Positions 9,021 to 17,394 of a DNA stretch of 64,000 bases are shown piece after piece. This stretch comes from CAYPGJ01 sp050174775 (GTDB taxonomy: Bacteria; Planctomycetota; Phycisphaerae; Phycisphaerales; UBA1924), in the NCBI GenBank assembly GCA_050174775.1, contig JBFXJP010000007.1:132218-196217 (forward strand). Reading direction: 5' to 3'. The position numbers were made by a program, and so were the translations under genes. The notes below the pieces were generated by a model that did no database searches, had not been told where the DNA came from, and worked only from the letters and a program-made list of their open reading frames with translations. The stretch's first letter is position 1; each line of letters opens with the position of its first letter.

Positions 9021-11219
9021 TCAGCCACCCAGAATCCCGGCCACGTCGTTGAACGTCACGATCAGGAACACCGCCACCACCAGCAGCAGCCCCACCGCGG
9101 TCGCGGCGTTCTGAATCGCCGGCGACACCGGCTTCCTCGTCACACCCTCGATCAACAGAAACACCAGCAGCCCCCCGTCCGCGATCGGGATCGGCAGCAG
9201 ATTCACCACAGCCAGATTCACCGAGATCAGCCCCAGGAAGAAGATCAGGTGCAGCATCCCGCGCTCGGCCACGATCGTCCCGATGTGCGCGATGCCGACC
9301 GGGCCCTTCAGGTGCTGCACCTTCACCGTGCCCTCGAACAGCCGCACCAGCGTCAGGTACACCGTCCGCATCACTCGGTCCGTCTCGTGCAGCCCCATCC
9401 CCAGCGCGGCCCAGGGCGTCTCGCCCTTCAACGTCGTCTGCTCGAGATCAAACAACCCCAGCGCCACCGGGCTGCTCCATCCCAACCGATGCAGCGCGGC
9501 CACCTGCTCACCGGTCATCACCCACGTCATCTCTTCCGTCGGCCCCGTGTCCGGCTCCTCACCCAGCGGCAGACGCACCACGAGCCGCACCTCCGCGCCC
9601 CGATCCGCCGCGAGCGCCTCGCGCGTGGCCCCCGCGAGCGCATCCCGGAACTCGTTCATCGTGGAGACCGCAACATCCCCCACGCGCAGCACGCGCGCTC
9701 CCGCGGGCACGGGAGGCTGCCCCTCCATCCACACACTGTCACGCTCCGGCGCGCCCGCAGCAGACAGGCTCGAATGACGCGACGACATCGTCCCCGCAAG
9801 GATCGGCGGCCCATCCGCGACCGTCGTCGGGATGAACCCGATCGCCTTCCGACGCGCATCCACCTCTGCGGACATCTCGACGTACGCCCCGGCGCGCAGC
9901 ACCGTGAGCGACACGCGCTTCCCGGCGTGACGCTGAATCTCGGCCACGCCCAGCGCCAGATCAGGCCACTCCACCGACCCCACCCGCGCAAGCACATCCC
10001 CCGGAAGCAGCCCTGCCTCCTCCGCCGCGCCCTCGACCGACTCCACGCCGAGCGCGGGCAGCACGCCGAGCGCGTGGGGCTGCGATCGCGCCGCCTCCCC
10101 CTCACTCACCGTCACCGGCACGAACGACCATCCGTACGTCGGGCGCACGCTCGCGATCACACGCTCCCCCTTGGGTGTGCGGAACGCCAGCTCGAGCGGC
10201 CGACCTTCCGACCGCTCCGCCGCGCTCTGCAGCTCACTCCCGAGCGCCACCACTTCCCCGTTCACCGTCTCGAGGCGCGACCCGCCCGGCACGCTCCCGA
10301 GCCCCGAACGATCCATCTCCATCCGCCAGCGCTGCCTCGAGGACAGCGCGATCTCCGACTCCTCGTACAGCCGCGTCGACGTGGCCGGGTACACGCCCAG
10401 CTCGCGCAAGCGCGTCCGCTCGTTCGTCGTCGGCTTCGCTTGGAACGTGATCGTCCCATCCACGCCCGGGCGCTCCACGCGCACGCGCAGCGTCTCCTCC
10501 CCTCGGCTCATCGCGCTCGCCAGCGCCACGTCGCTGAACGACCGGATCTCCCTCCCGTTGGGCGAGAGCAACCGGTCGAGCGCGCCCCGCTCCCCCTCCG
10601 CATCGATCGACACGATCCGATCGCCCGTGCGCAGCCCGACGCCGACCCCCTCCCGGTTCATCGGCTCCGCGAGCGCCGCCCCCGAGCGCGCCGCAACCTC
10701 ACCCACCACAGGCGCCTCGACGTCCAACCCCTTCATGAACACGCCGACAAAGATCACGCACGCCAGCAGCACGTTCATCACGACCCCGGCCGTCACGATC
10801 ACCATCCGCTTCCACACCGGCTTCGACGAATACGAGTCCGGCACGTCAGGACGCGAGCCCGGACGAAGATCGTCCTGACCCAGCATCTTCACGTACCCCC
10901 CGAACGGCAGCCAGTTGATCCGGTACTCCGTCGGTGAGACGCCCTCGAGCCTCGGCAGCGGACCGTCCACCGGCGCCTTCACCCCGTTCGACGCGAGCCG
11001 CTTCCGCAACTCCGGCGTCGTCGAGCCGCGCCGCCAGCCGATCCCCTTCCGATACGACACCACGGCCGGCCCGAACCCGATCGCGAACTGCTCCACGCGC
11101 ACGCCCGCCCAGCGCGCCGCGAGAAAGTGCCCCAGCTCGTGGATGAAGATCACCAGCCCGAAACCAAGGGCCACCAACAACAGATCGCGCATCGATGCCA
11201 GCGTGGAGAGCATGTCCAA
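9021..11219 (-). CDS. rseP: RIP metalloprotease RseP (site-2 protease), enlarged
   Basis: A 732-residue intramembrane zinc protease. The zinc-binding HELGH is at residues 27-31 in the first membrane helix. The C-terminal membrane region carries NLLPIPIADGG, the counterpart of the family's N-P-x-x-DGG motif that supplies the third zinc ligand (Asp). The usual Leu before Asp is Ala here. RseP cleaves membrane-bound anti-sigma factors after a first cut in the periplasm. Bacterial RseP is normally 350-450 residues; here the periplasmic region between the membrane segments is roughly 500 residues, with at least one PDZ-like segment (around GAAEEAGLLPGDVLARVG). It starts two bases after the dxr stop. 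The dxr-rseP order is conserved in many bacteria, usually next to cdsA and bamA, which are not seen here. Confidence 0.93.
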   Translation of the reverse strand: MDMLSTLASMRDLLLVALGFGLVIFIHELGHFLAARWAGVRVEQFAIGFGPAVVSYRKGIGWRRGSTTPELRKRLASNGVKAPVDGPLPRLEGVSPTEYRINWLPFGGYVKMLGQDDLRPGSRPDVPDSYSSKPVWKRMVIVTAGVVMNVLLACVIFVGVFMKGLDVEAPVVGEVAARSGAALAEPMNREGVGVGLRTGDRIVSIDAEGERGALDRLLSPNGREIRSFSDVALASAMSRGEETLRVRVERPGVDGTITFQAKPTTNERTRLRELGVYPATSTRLYEESEIALSSRQRWRMEMDRSGLGSVPGGSRLETVNGEVVALGSELQSAAERSEGRPLELAFRTPKGERVIASVRPTYGWSFVPVTVSEGEAARSQPHALGVLPALGVESVEGAAEEAGLLPGDVLARVGSVEWPDLALGVAEIQRHAGKRVSLTVLRAGAYVEMSAEVDARRKAIGFIPTTVADGPPILAGTMSSRHSSLSAAGAPERDSVWMEGQPPVPAGARVLRVGDVAVSTMNEFRDALAGATREALAADRGAEVRLVVRLPLGEEPDTGPTEEMTWVMTGEQVAALHRLGWSSPVALGLFDLEQTTLKGETPWAALGMGLHETDRVMRTVYLTLVRLFEGTVKVQHLKGPVGIAHIGTIVAERGMLHLIFFLGLISVNLAVVNLLPIPIADGGLLVFLLIEGVTRKPVSPAIQNAATAVGLLLVVAVFLIVTFNDVAGILGG

Positions 11220-11221
11220 TC

Positions 11222-12499
11222 CTATCGGTCCCCGACCCGCGCGCTCCCGGCGCCGACGCCCCGAACGCGCACTTTTCCGTCACCCAGAGCCGCACGAACG
11301 AACTGCCGAGCCTCCTCGTCCGCCTCCATCACCGATTCCAGCGTCGGCGTGGCGCGCCACGAGATCCGATCCATCGCCTCCGACGCGAGTTCCGTGATGC
11401 GTCCGAAAGGAATGGCCCCGCTGAGGAACGCCTCCACGCCCACCTCGTTGGCGCCGTTCAGCACCGCCCCCGCGCTCCCCCCCTCGTCGATCACCCGCAG
11501 CCCCAGCCGCAACGCGGGGAACCGCTCGTGATCCACCGGCTCAAAGTCGAGGCGCGACATCGTGGTGAGGTCGAGCGTCTTCGAGCAGCCCGCGGGCCGT
11601 TCCGGGTATGTCAGCGCGATCTGGATCGGCGTCCGCATGTCCGGAGCCCCCAGCTGCGCGAGCACCGACCCGTCCGCGAACTCCACGAACGAGTGCACGA
11701 TCGACTGCGGGTGCACGACCGCGTCGAGACGCGCCGACTCGAGCCCGAACAGCCAGTGCGCCTCGATCAGCTCGAGCGCCTTGTTCGTCAGCGACGCAGA
11801 GTCCACCGTCACCTTCGCGCCCATCGTCCACGTCGGGTGCTTGAGCGCTTTCTCAGCAGTTGCGTGGTACGTCTCCTCCCGGCTCGCCGTGCGGAAGGGC
11901 CCGCCCGAAGCCGTGAGCGTCACGCGCTTCACCTCGCGCCCCACCTCGCACGGCGGGCACGCCTCACTCTCGCGCCCCCAGAGGCACTGCCAGATGGCCG
12001 AGTGCTCCGAGTCCACCGGCAGCAGACGCGAGCCCGACGCGCGCGCCGCGGGCACGACGATCCCTCCCGCGGCCACGAGTGTCTCCTTGTTCGCGAGCGC
12101 CACGTCCCGCCCCAGCTCCACCGCGGCAAGCGTGGCGGGCAGCCCCGCCGAGCCCACGATGGCCGCGAGCACCACGTCGCAGTCCACCTCGCGCACCAGG
12201 CGCTCGGCAGCCTGCGACCCGCGCTCCACGCGCACGCCCCCGACCTCCTCGACGCCCTCACCGCAGTGCATCGCGAGGCGCTGCACGCCGAGACGGCGCG
12301 CGATCTCCAATGCTTCGCGCTCGTTCTTGCCGCCCGCCAGACCGACGACGCGGAACGCGTCGGGCTTCCCCGCGCGTTTCCGCACGCCGTTCAGATGCTC
12401 GACGACCTCGACCGTCTGCCGACCGATCGAGCCCGTCGCGCCGAGCACGATCAGCCGACGAGTCGTCTCACTCGCTCGCGCGTCGCTCATCTCAAACAC
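11222..12499 (-). CDS. dxr: 1-deoxy-D-xylulose 5-phosphate reductoisomerase
   Basis: A 425-residue cytoplasmic enzyme that converts DXP to 2-C-methyl-D-erythritol 4-phosphate with NADPH, the first committed step of the MEP isoprenoid pathway. The NADPH-binding start is VLGATGSIGRQT. The substrate/metal region contains ALANKETLVAAG, then LPVDSEHSAIWQ (the metal-binding D-S-E core), with LTASGGPFR and HPTWTMGAKVTVDSASL further on. All are strongly conserved in Dxr. The length is near the usual 390-400 with a slightly longer C-terminus. The gene is two bases upstream of rseP and follows rne on the same strand with a 12-base gap, so rne, dxr and rseP are probably one operon. Confidence 0.97.
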   Translation of the reverse strand: MFEMSDARASETTRRLIVLGATGSIGRQTVEVVEHLNGVRKRAGKPDAFRVVGLAGGKNEREALEIARRLGVQRLAMHCGEGVEEVGGVRVERGSQAAERLVREVDCDVVLAAIVGSAGLPATLAAVELGRDVALANKETLVAAGGIVVPAARASGSRLLPVDSEHSAIWQCLWGRESEACPPCEVGREVKRVTLTASGGPFRTASREETYHATAEKALKHPTWTMGAKVTVDSASLTNKALELIEAHWLFGLESARLDAVVHPQSIVHSFVEFADGSVLAQLGAPDMRTPIQIALTYPERPAGCSKTLDLTTMSRLDFEPVDHERFPALRLGLRVIDEGGSAGAVLNGANEVGVEAFLSGAIPFGRITELASEAMDRISWRATPTLESVMEADEEARQFVRAALGDGKVRVRGVGAGSARVGDR

Positions 12500-12511
12500 A
12501 TCTCCGCGCGC

Positions 12512-15139
12512 TCACGAGCCGCTCTTCTTCGACGATCGGCCGCGCCCGCCGCGACGCCGAGTCTTCTTCTTCGCGCCCGAGGAGCCCGAGTCCGACGACC
12601 CGCTCTCCTCCGCCTCGCCCTTCCCGGATGACACGCCCGCGGGCTCCACGTCCCACGAATCCCCGCGCGACGAGCCGCCCGACGGTGCGCCCTTCGACGC
12701 CGACGCCTTGGCGGGCACGTTCACCGGACGCACCACCGGCTTCACGGCCGCGGGCTCCACGTCCCACGAGTCCTCGCGCGACGGCGCCGTGTTCTTCGCG
12801 CCCCCGCCACTCCCGCCGGACGACGCCGGCGCCGGTGCGGACCTCGGCCCGGGCGAATCGGCCTCGCCGTTCCCCTCCCCACCACGCCCGCGCCCGCCGC
12901 GACGACGGCGACGTTTCTTCTTGCCGCCCTCTCCCGCTCCGCTCCCCGCGTCCCCGTTCTGCGACGACGATGACAACGGCGACGCGCCCGCCGAACGCTT
13001 CACCTCGCTCGGATCCACGTCCCACGAATCCCCGCGCGATCCGCCACCGCTCTTCGCGCCGCCCGCCGCGGTCGGAGCAGCCTTTGCCGGCGGCTCCACA
13101 TCCCACGAATCCGCCCGGCTCGGGCCGCCGTGCGTCTTGGCCTGCACGGGCCCCGCCTGCTGCGCCGGCCCGCCACCCTCACCGCCACGACCGCGCCCGC
13201 CGCGCCGACGGCGACGCTTGCGACCGCCACCCTCCTCGCTCGACTCGCGCTGCTCCACGGGCTTCGCGCCCGTCGAAGGCGCGAGAGAGCCGCGCGGCTC
13301 GCTGCGCCCCTGCTCCGCCCCACCACCGCCGCGCCCCCGACGGCGCCCGCGCTTCTTCTTGCCCGCAAGCGCCGACTCCGCCAGCGTCCCCCACTCCTCG
13401 TCCGTCGGCTCGAGGTCCACCTCGCTCAGCGCGAACTCCTCCCCGTGCTCCATCTGCTCCGCAACGCTCGCCTCGGCCTCGGCCTCCAGACGTACCAGCG
13501 TTGCCGCCTCCTCCGCAGGGTCCGACGCCCAGTCCTCCGCCGCGCCCGCCGTGGGCTCCGACCACACCTCCATCTCGCTCGGCGGCGTCGGCGTCTTCAG
13601 ACGCTCGATCTCCACGTCCGACCCCTTCGCGTCGTACGCGTAGAACGTCGCGATATCGATCGGCGCGCTCTCGCTCACACGCACCGCAACGCTCTTCCCC
13701 GTCAACCGCTCCAATCGCCCCAGCTGCTGGCGACCGCCCGAGAGCAGCTCCCCGGCCAGCCTCGGCGCCAGCACCATCTCGATCTTCTTCACCTGCTCGA
13801 AGTGCATCAGCCACGCCACCTCGCGCAGCGCATCCGCCAACGCGTACGCCGGCCGACGCACGTGCCCGCGCCCGTGACAGTGCGGGCACTGCGCAAAGTG
13901 CACGTTCCGGTGGCTCCCGCGCATCCGCTGACGCGTCATCTCCACGATCCCGAACTGCGAGATCGGCAGCGTCTTCGTGTGCGCCCGGTCCCGCTTCAGG
14001 TTGTCGTTGAACTTCGCCAGCACCTCCCGCTGGTGGCTCCGCGAACGCATGTCGATGAGGTCGTTGATCACCACCCCGCCCAGATCCCGCAGACGAAGCT
14101 GACGCGAGATCTCGTCCACCGCCTCCATGTTCGTCCGCACCGCCGTCGTCTCGGCGTCCTTCGCGTCGCGCATCTTCCCCGAGTTCACATCGATCGCGAC
14201 CACCGCCTCCGTCTCGTCGATCACCAGCGCGCCGCCCGACGGCAGCTTCACCTCGCGCTCGTTCAACGAACGGATCTGCGGCTCCACACCGAACCGATGG
14301 AACAGCGGGCACGCGTCCGCGTAACGCAGCAGCCTCGGGCCCGTCCTCGGCGCCACGATCTTCAAAAACCGCGCCGCGCGACGCAGCGCCGTCACGTCAT
14401 CGACCACCACCTCCTCGATGTCGCTCGCCAGCACGTCCCGCAGCCCGCGCACCAGAAGATCGCTCTCGGCGTACAGCAGCCTGGGCTTCGAGCCCGACTC
14501 CAGACGACGCTGCATGTCCTTCCAGAGCCGCTGCAGGTACGCCAGGTCGCGCTTCAGCTCCGCCTTGGTCTGGTTCATCCCCGCGGTCCGCAGGATGAAC
14601 CCGAACCCCTCCGGCAGGTCCAGCTGATCGAGGATCTTCCGCATCGCGCGACGACGCTCCTCGTCCTCCACGCGACGCGACACCCCCACGTTGTCCATCT
14701 GCGGCATCATCACGAGGAAGCGACCGGGGATCGACAGGTACGACGTCAGCGTCGGCCCCTTCGTCCCCACCCCCTCCTTCAGCACCTGCACGATCACTTC
14801 CTGCCCGCGCTTCAGGCACGCCTGGATCGGCGGACGCTCGCGCCGCGGCGTCTTCAGCCCCACGCGCTCCGTCGCGTCCTCCTCCTCACCGGGAAAGTAC
14901 CGCGGGTGCACGTCCGTGATGTGCAGGAACCCGTTGTCCTCCAGGCCGAAGTCCACGAACGCGGCCTGGATGCCAGGCTCCACGTTCGTCACCCGACCGA
15001 CGTAAATGTTCCCCACGTGCGACGCCGCGTCCGCGCGCTCCGCGTGCAGCTCCTCGAGCTTCCCCTCACGCACCACGGCGAGACGACACTCGACCCCCGG
15101 CACGTAATTGATCAACATCCTGTTCTTCTTAACGCTCAC
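12512..15139 (-). CDS. rne: Ribonuclease E/G with repeated Arg/Gly-rich C-terminal tail
   Basis: An 875-residue endoribonuclease for mRNA decay and rRNA/tRNA processing. Residues about 1-535 are the catalytic half: an S1 domain (GNIYVGRVTNVEPGIQAAFV at 43-62), the 5' sensor/RNase H-like region, the catalytic metal aspartates in AIDVNSGKM and VVINDLIDM, and the Zn-link CPHCHGRG near 435. The tail (about 540-875) is disordered, first acidic and then Arg/Gly-rich. DSWDV(E/D)P occurs four times there, alternating with blocks such as KKRRRRRGGRGRGG. In E. coli the equivalent tail binds RNA, membrane and degradosome partners, so these may be partner-docking and RNA-binding sites. Whether it is called rne or rng is a matter of convention; the long tail favours rne. 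Upstream is a 373-base gap that could be a long 5' leader. Confidence 0.93.
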   Translation of the reverse strand: MSVKKNRMLINYVPGVECRLAVVREGKLEELHAERADAASHVGNIYVGRVTNVEPGIQAAFVDFGLEDNGFLHITDVHPRYFPGEEEDATERVGLKTPRRERPPIQACLKRGQEVIVQVLKEGVGTKGPTLTSYLSIPGRFLVMMPQMDNVGVSRRVEDEERRRAMRKILDQLDLPEGFGFILRTAGMNQTKAELKRDLAYLQRLWKDMQRRLESGSKPRLLYAESDLLVRGLRDVLASDIEEVVVDDVTALRRAARFLKIVAPRTGPRLLRYADACPLFHRFGVEPQIRSLNEREVKLPSGGALVIDETEAVVAIDVNSGKMRDAKDAETTAVRTNMEAVDEISRQLRLRDLGGVVINDLIDMRSRSHQREVLAKFNDNLKRDRAHTKTLPISQFGIVEMTRQRMRGSHRNVHFAQCPHCHGRGHVRRPAYALADALREVAWLMHFEQVKKIEMVLAPRLAGELLSGGRQQLGRLERLTGKSVAVRVSESAPIDIATFYAYDAKGSDVEIERLKTPTPPSEMEVWSEPTAGAAEDWASDPAEEAATLVRLEAEAEASVAEQMEHGEEFALSEVDLEPTDEEWGTLAESALAGKKKRGRRRGRGGGGAEQGRSEPRGSLAPSTGAKPVEQRESSEEGGGRKRRRRRGGRGRGGEGGGPAQQAGPVQAKTHGGPSRADSWDVEPPAKAAPTAAGGAKSGGGSRGDSWDVDPSEVKRSAGASPLSSSSQNGDAGSGAGEGGKKKRRRRRGGRGRGGEGNGEADSPGPRSAPAPASSGGSGGGAKNTAPSREDSWDVEPAAVKPVVRPVNVPAKASASKGAPSGGSSRGDSWDVEPAGVSSGKGEAEESGSSDSGSSGAKKKTRRRGGRGRSSKKSGS
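12641..13112 (-). repeat. Four-fold DSWDV(E/D)P repeat in the RNase E tail
   Basis: The coding sequence for the short peptide DSWDVEP (DSWDVDP in one copy), mostly preceded by an S-R-x context, appears at about 12641-12661, 12752-12773, 13011-13031 and 13091-13112. On the plus strand it is visible as the nearly identical string TCCACGTCCCACGA. In the protein the copies fall at about residues 676, 703, 789 and 827. Arg-rich RRRRRGGRGRGG blocks separate the pairs. The nucleotide copies differ at third positions, so the peptide appears to be what is kept. Confidence 0.85.
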
Positions 15140-15512
15140 GATTCCTTAGCCTTCCTGGCTACGCCCCCCACAAGTCATCTTCGCGCACGCGCGCACCAAC
15201 CACGCACCGATCCGCTCGCCACTGCGAGCAAGGATCGCCGTCGTGTCGCGCCGTCCCGCCGACAGACTCACGGTCTACGTTGCCTCACGAAACCTCTGGA
15301 AGCCCCTGCTCCCGACCCGCGCCACGGGCCGCACCGGGAGCGCCGGCGGCCCGACCCGGCGCTCCTCGCGCCGACCAGGCCCCAACACCCCGACAGGCCG
15401 GACCCGCCTGCAACCCGCGCTCACGCGCTGGGGAGGCTCGCATCCGGACCCGGCGGCCCAGGCGGGCCGAAACCTCGGCCCCCTGGGAAAAAACCGGTTC
15501 CCGAGCGCCGGG
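15140..15512. other. 373-base non-coding region upstream of rne
   Basis: It lies between the ptsI stop and the rne start, both on the minus strand. The sequence is very C-rich on the plus strand. No RNA gene, terminator with a T-tract or convincing ORF was found; the frames that stay open here show no protein-like pattern. RNase E messages in enterobacteria have a long structured 5' leader used for autoregulation, so this stretch could be such a leader plus promoter, but nothing in the sequence proves it. Confidence 0.35.
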
Positions 15513-17279
15513 CTACGCCGGCTCGTCAGCGGCACGACCGCCGAACGCCTCGGGGATGACGTTCCTGGCAGCCTCGCGCAAATACGCCGCGACCTGCCGT
15601 TCGGAATCGACCGAGCCGACCCTGCGGGCCAGCCGTTCGCACTCCCTCACATCGACGTTCCGCACCACACGCTTCACACGCGGGATCGCCGACGGGGTCA
15701 TCGAAAGGGTACGCAACCCCATTCCAATCAGCAACATCGTGTATTCCACGTCCCCAGCGATCTCCCCGCACACCGACACGTCCACCCCCTCGCGCCGCCC
15801 AGACCGCACCGTCTCCTTGATCAGCCTCAACACCGCCGGGTGCGACGGCGTGTACAGCGACGCCACGTTCTCGTTCGTCCGGTCCACCGCCAGCACGTAC
15901 TGCACCAGGTCGTTCGTCCCGATCGACAGAAACTCGCTCTCCCGCGCGAACGAGTTCGCCATCACCGCGGCCGACGGCGCCTCCACCATGATCCCCACAC
16001 CCACCTTCCGGTCGAACGGCACACCCTCGTCCGCCAGATCGTCCATCACGTCCCGCAGCACCATCTTCGCCTGACGAAGCTCCAGCGTCGTCGTCACCAG
16101 CGGGAACATGATCCTGCAAGGCCCCAGCGCGCTCGCCCGCAAAATCGCCCGCAACTGACGCTTGAACATCGGCAGGTTCTGCAGGCAATACCGGATGCTC
16201 CGCAGCCCCAGGAACGGGTTGCGCTCGTCCGACATCGCGCCGTCCGGCGTCATCTTGTCCGCGCCCAGGTCGAACGTGCGGAACGTGATCGGCAATCCCT
16301 CAAGGTCCCGCACCGCGCGCGAGTACGCGTCGAACTGCTCCTCCTCCGTCGGCTCGTGGTCCGACGTGAGCCACAGGAACTCGGTGCGGAACAGCCCCAC
16401 CCCGCTCCCGCCCAGGTCCACGACGCTCTTGGCCTCGCGCGCGAACTCGATGTTCGCCAGCAGCCGAATGGCCGTGCCGTCCAGCGTGATCGACGGAAGC
16501 CCCGCCAGCTCCTCGAGCGACGCCCCGTACGCCTCCATCCGCTCGCGATACGTGCGGTATTGCCCGAGCGTGGCCTCGTCCGGGTTCAGCACCACAACGC
16601 CGCGATCACCGTCCACGATGATCGTGTCGCCCTCCCCCGCGATCTCCGCCAGCCGCCCGATGCCCACCACCGCGGGGATCGACAACGCCTGCGCGACGAT
16701 GGCCGTGTGGCTCGTCCGACCCCCCGTGTCCGTCGCGAACGCGATCACCTTCCCCGGCTCGAACGTCGCGGCCTGGCTCGGCGTCAGATCGTGCGCCACC
16801 ACCACCACAGGCTCCTCCAGCCCCGCGATGTGCGCCCGATGCTCCCCGATCAGACGCGTCAGCACCCGACGCTCCAGGTCGTACACGTCGTCCACCTTCG
16901 TCGCGAACGCCTCATCCCCCATCCGCGTGAACGTCTCAGCCAGCCCCTTGAACCCCTCGGCCGCGGCGTACTCCGCGGTCACCCGCTCCTTCTCGATCCG
17001 CGTCCGCATCGGCCCCGTCAGCGTCGTGTCGCTCAACAACCCCTGATGGAACGCGAAGATCTTGGCCGCCTCGGCCCCCAGCCGCTGCTCCGCCGTCCGA
17101 CGCAACGCCTCCAGGTCCGCCACGCTCGCGCGCAACGCCTCGTCCAGGCGCGACACCTCGGCCTCCACACGCGACGACACCACCGTCCGACGCGGGATGC
17201 GCACCCGCGCGTCGTCCAGCACGTACACCTTGCCGATCGCGACCCCCGCGGAAACCGGAATGCCCTTGTAGATTTCCAT
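15513..17279 (-). CDS. ptsI: Phosphoenolpyruvate-protein phosphotransferase (PTS enzyme I)
   Basis: A 588-residue enzyme from the ATG at 17279, chosen because MEIYKGIPVSAGVAIGKVYV is the standard enzyme I N-terminus; an in-frame start 54 bases upstream is unlikely. It takes phosphate from PEP and passes it to HPr. The phosphohistidine site is in GGRTSHTAIVAQAL. The PEP-binding barrel contains SVDLGGSGVGLFRTEFLW-type sequence, IMVEAPSAA, FLSIGTNDLVQYVLAVDR and the catalytic cysteine in VSVCGEIAGD. No HPr or EIIA gene is near, and planctomycetes usually have a regulatory rather than a sugar-transporting PTS, so a regulatory role is likely but inferred. The gene stands between the SUMF1-like gene and rne, all on the same strand. 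Confidence 0.96.
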   Translation of the reverse strand: MEIYKGIPVSAGVAIGKVYVLDDARVRIPRRTVVSSRVEAEVSRLDEALRASVADLEALRRTAEQRLGAEAAKIFAFHQGLLSDTTLTGPMRTRIEKERVTAEYAAAEGFKGLAETFTRMGDEAFATKVDDVYDLERRVLTRLIGEHRAHIAGLEEPVVVVAHDLTPSQAATFEPGKVIAFATDTGGRTSHTAIVAQALSIPAVVGIGRLAEIAGEGDTIIVDGDRGVVVLNPDEATLGQYRTYRERMEAYGASLEELAGLPSITLDGTAIRLLANIEFAREAKSVVDLGGSGVGLFRTEFLWLTSDHEPTEEEQFDAYSRAVRDLEGLPITFRTFDLGADKMTPDGAMSDERNPFLGLRSIRYCLQNLPMFKRQLRAILRASALGPCRIMFPLVTTTLELRQAKMVLRDVMDDLADEGVPFDRKVGVGIMVEAPSAAVMANSFARESEFLSIGTNDLVQYVLAVDRTNENVASLYTPSHPAVLRLIKETVRSGRREGVDVSVCGEIAGDVEYTMLLIGMGLRTLSMTPSAIPRVKRVVRNVDVRECERLARRVGSVDSERQVAAYLREAARNVIPEAFGGRAADEPA

Positions 17280-17394
17280 CCACGCTCGCTCACAGCCCGG
17301 ACGAAGGAGCGCATCGCGTGTCGAGCGCCCCAATGAGCCCGGGGGAAGTCCCCCGAATCCTACAGCATCCTCCCCCGGCGCGATTCCGCCGCAC

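Noticed and set aside
8775..10937. A 720-codon plus-strand open frame antisense to the rseP region
   Set aside because: His/Arg/Pro-rich product with no domain, no ribosome binding site, and it is the expected shadow of a G+C-rich gene on the other strand.
13130..15559. An 809-codon plus-strand open frame opposite rne
   Set aside because: Same kind of shadow; composition dominated by Arg, Leu and His with no recognisable fold, while rne on the minus strand is unmistakable.
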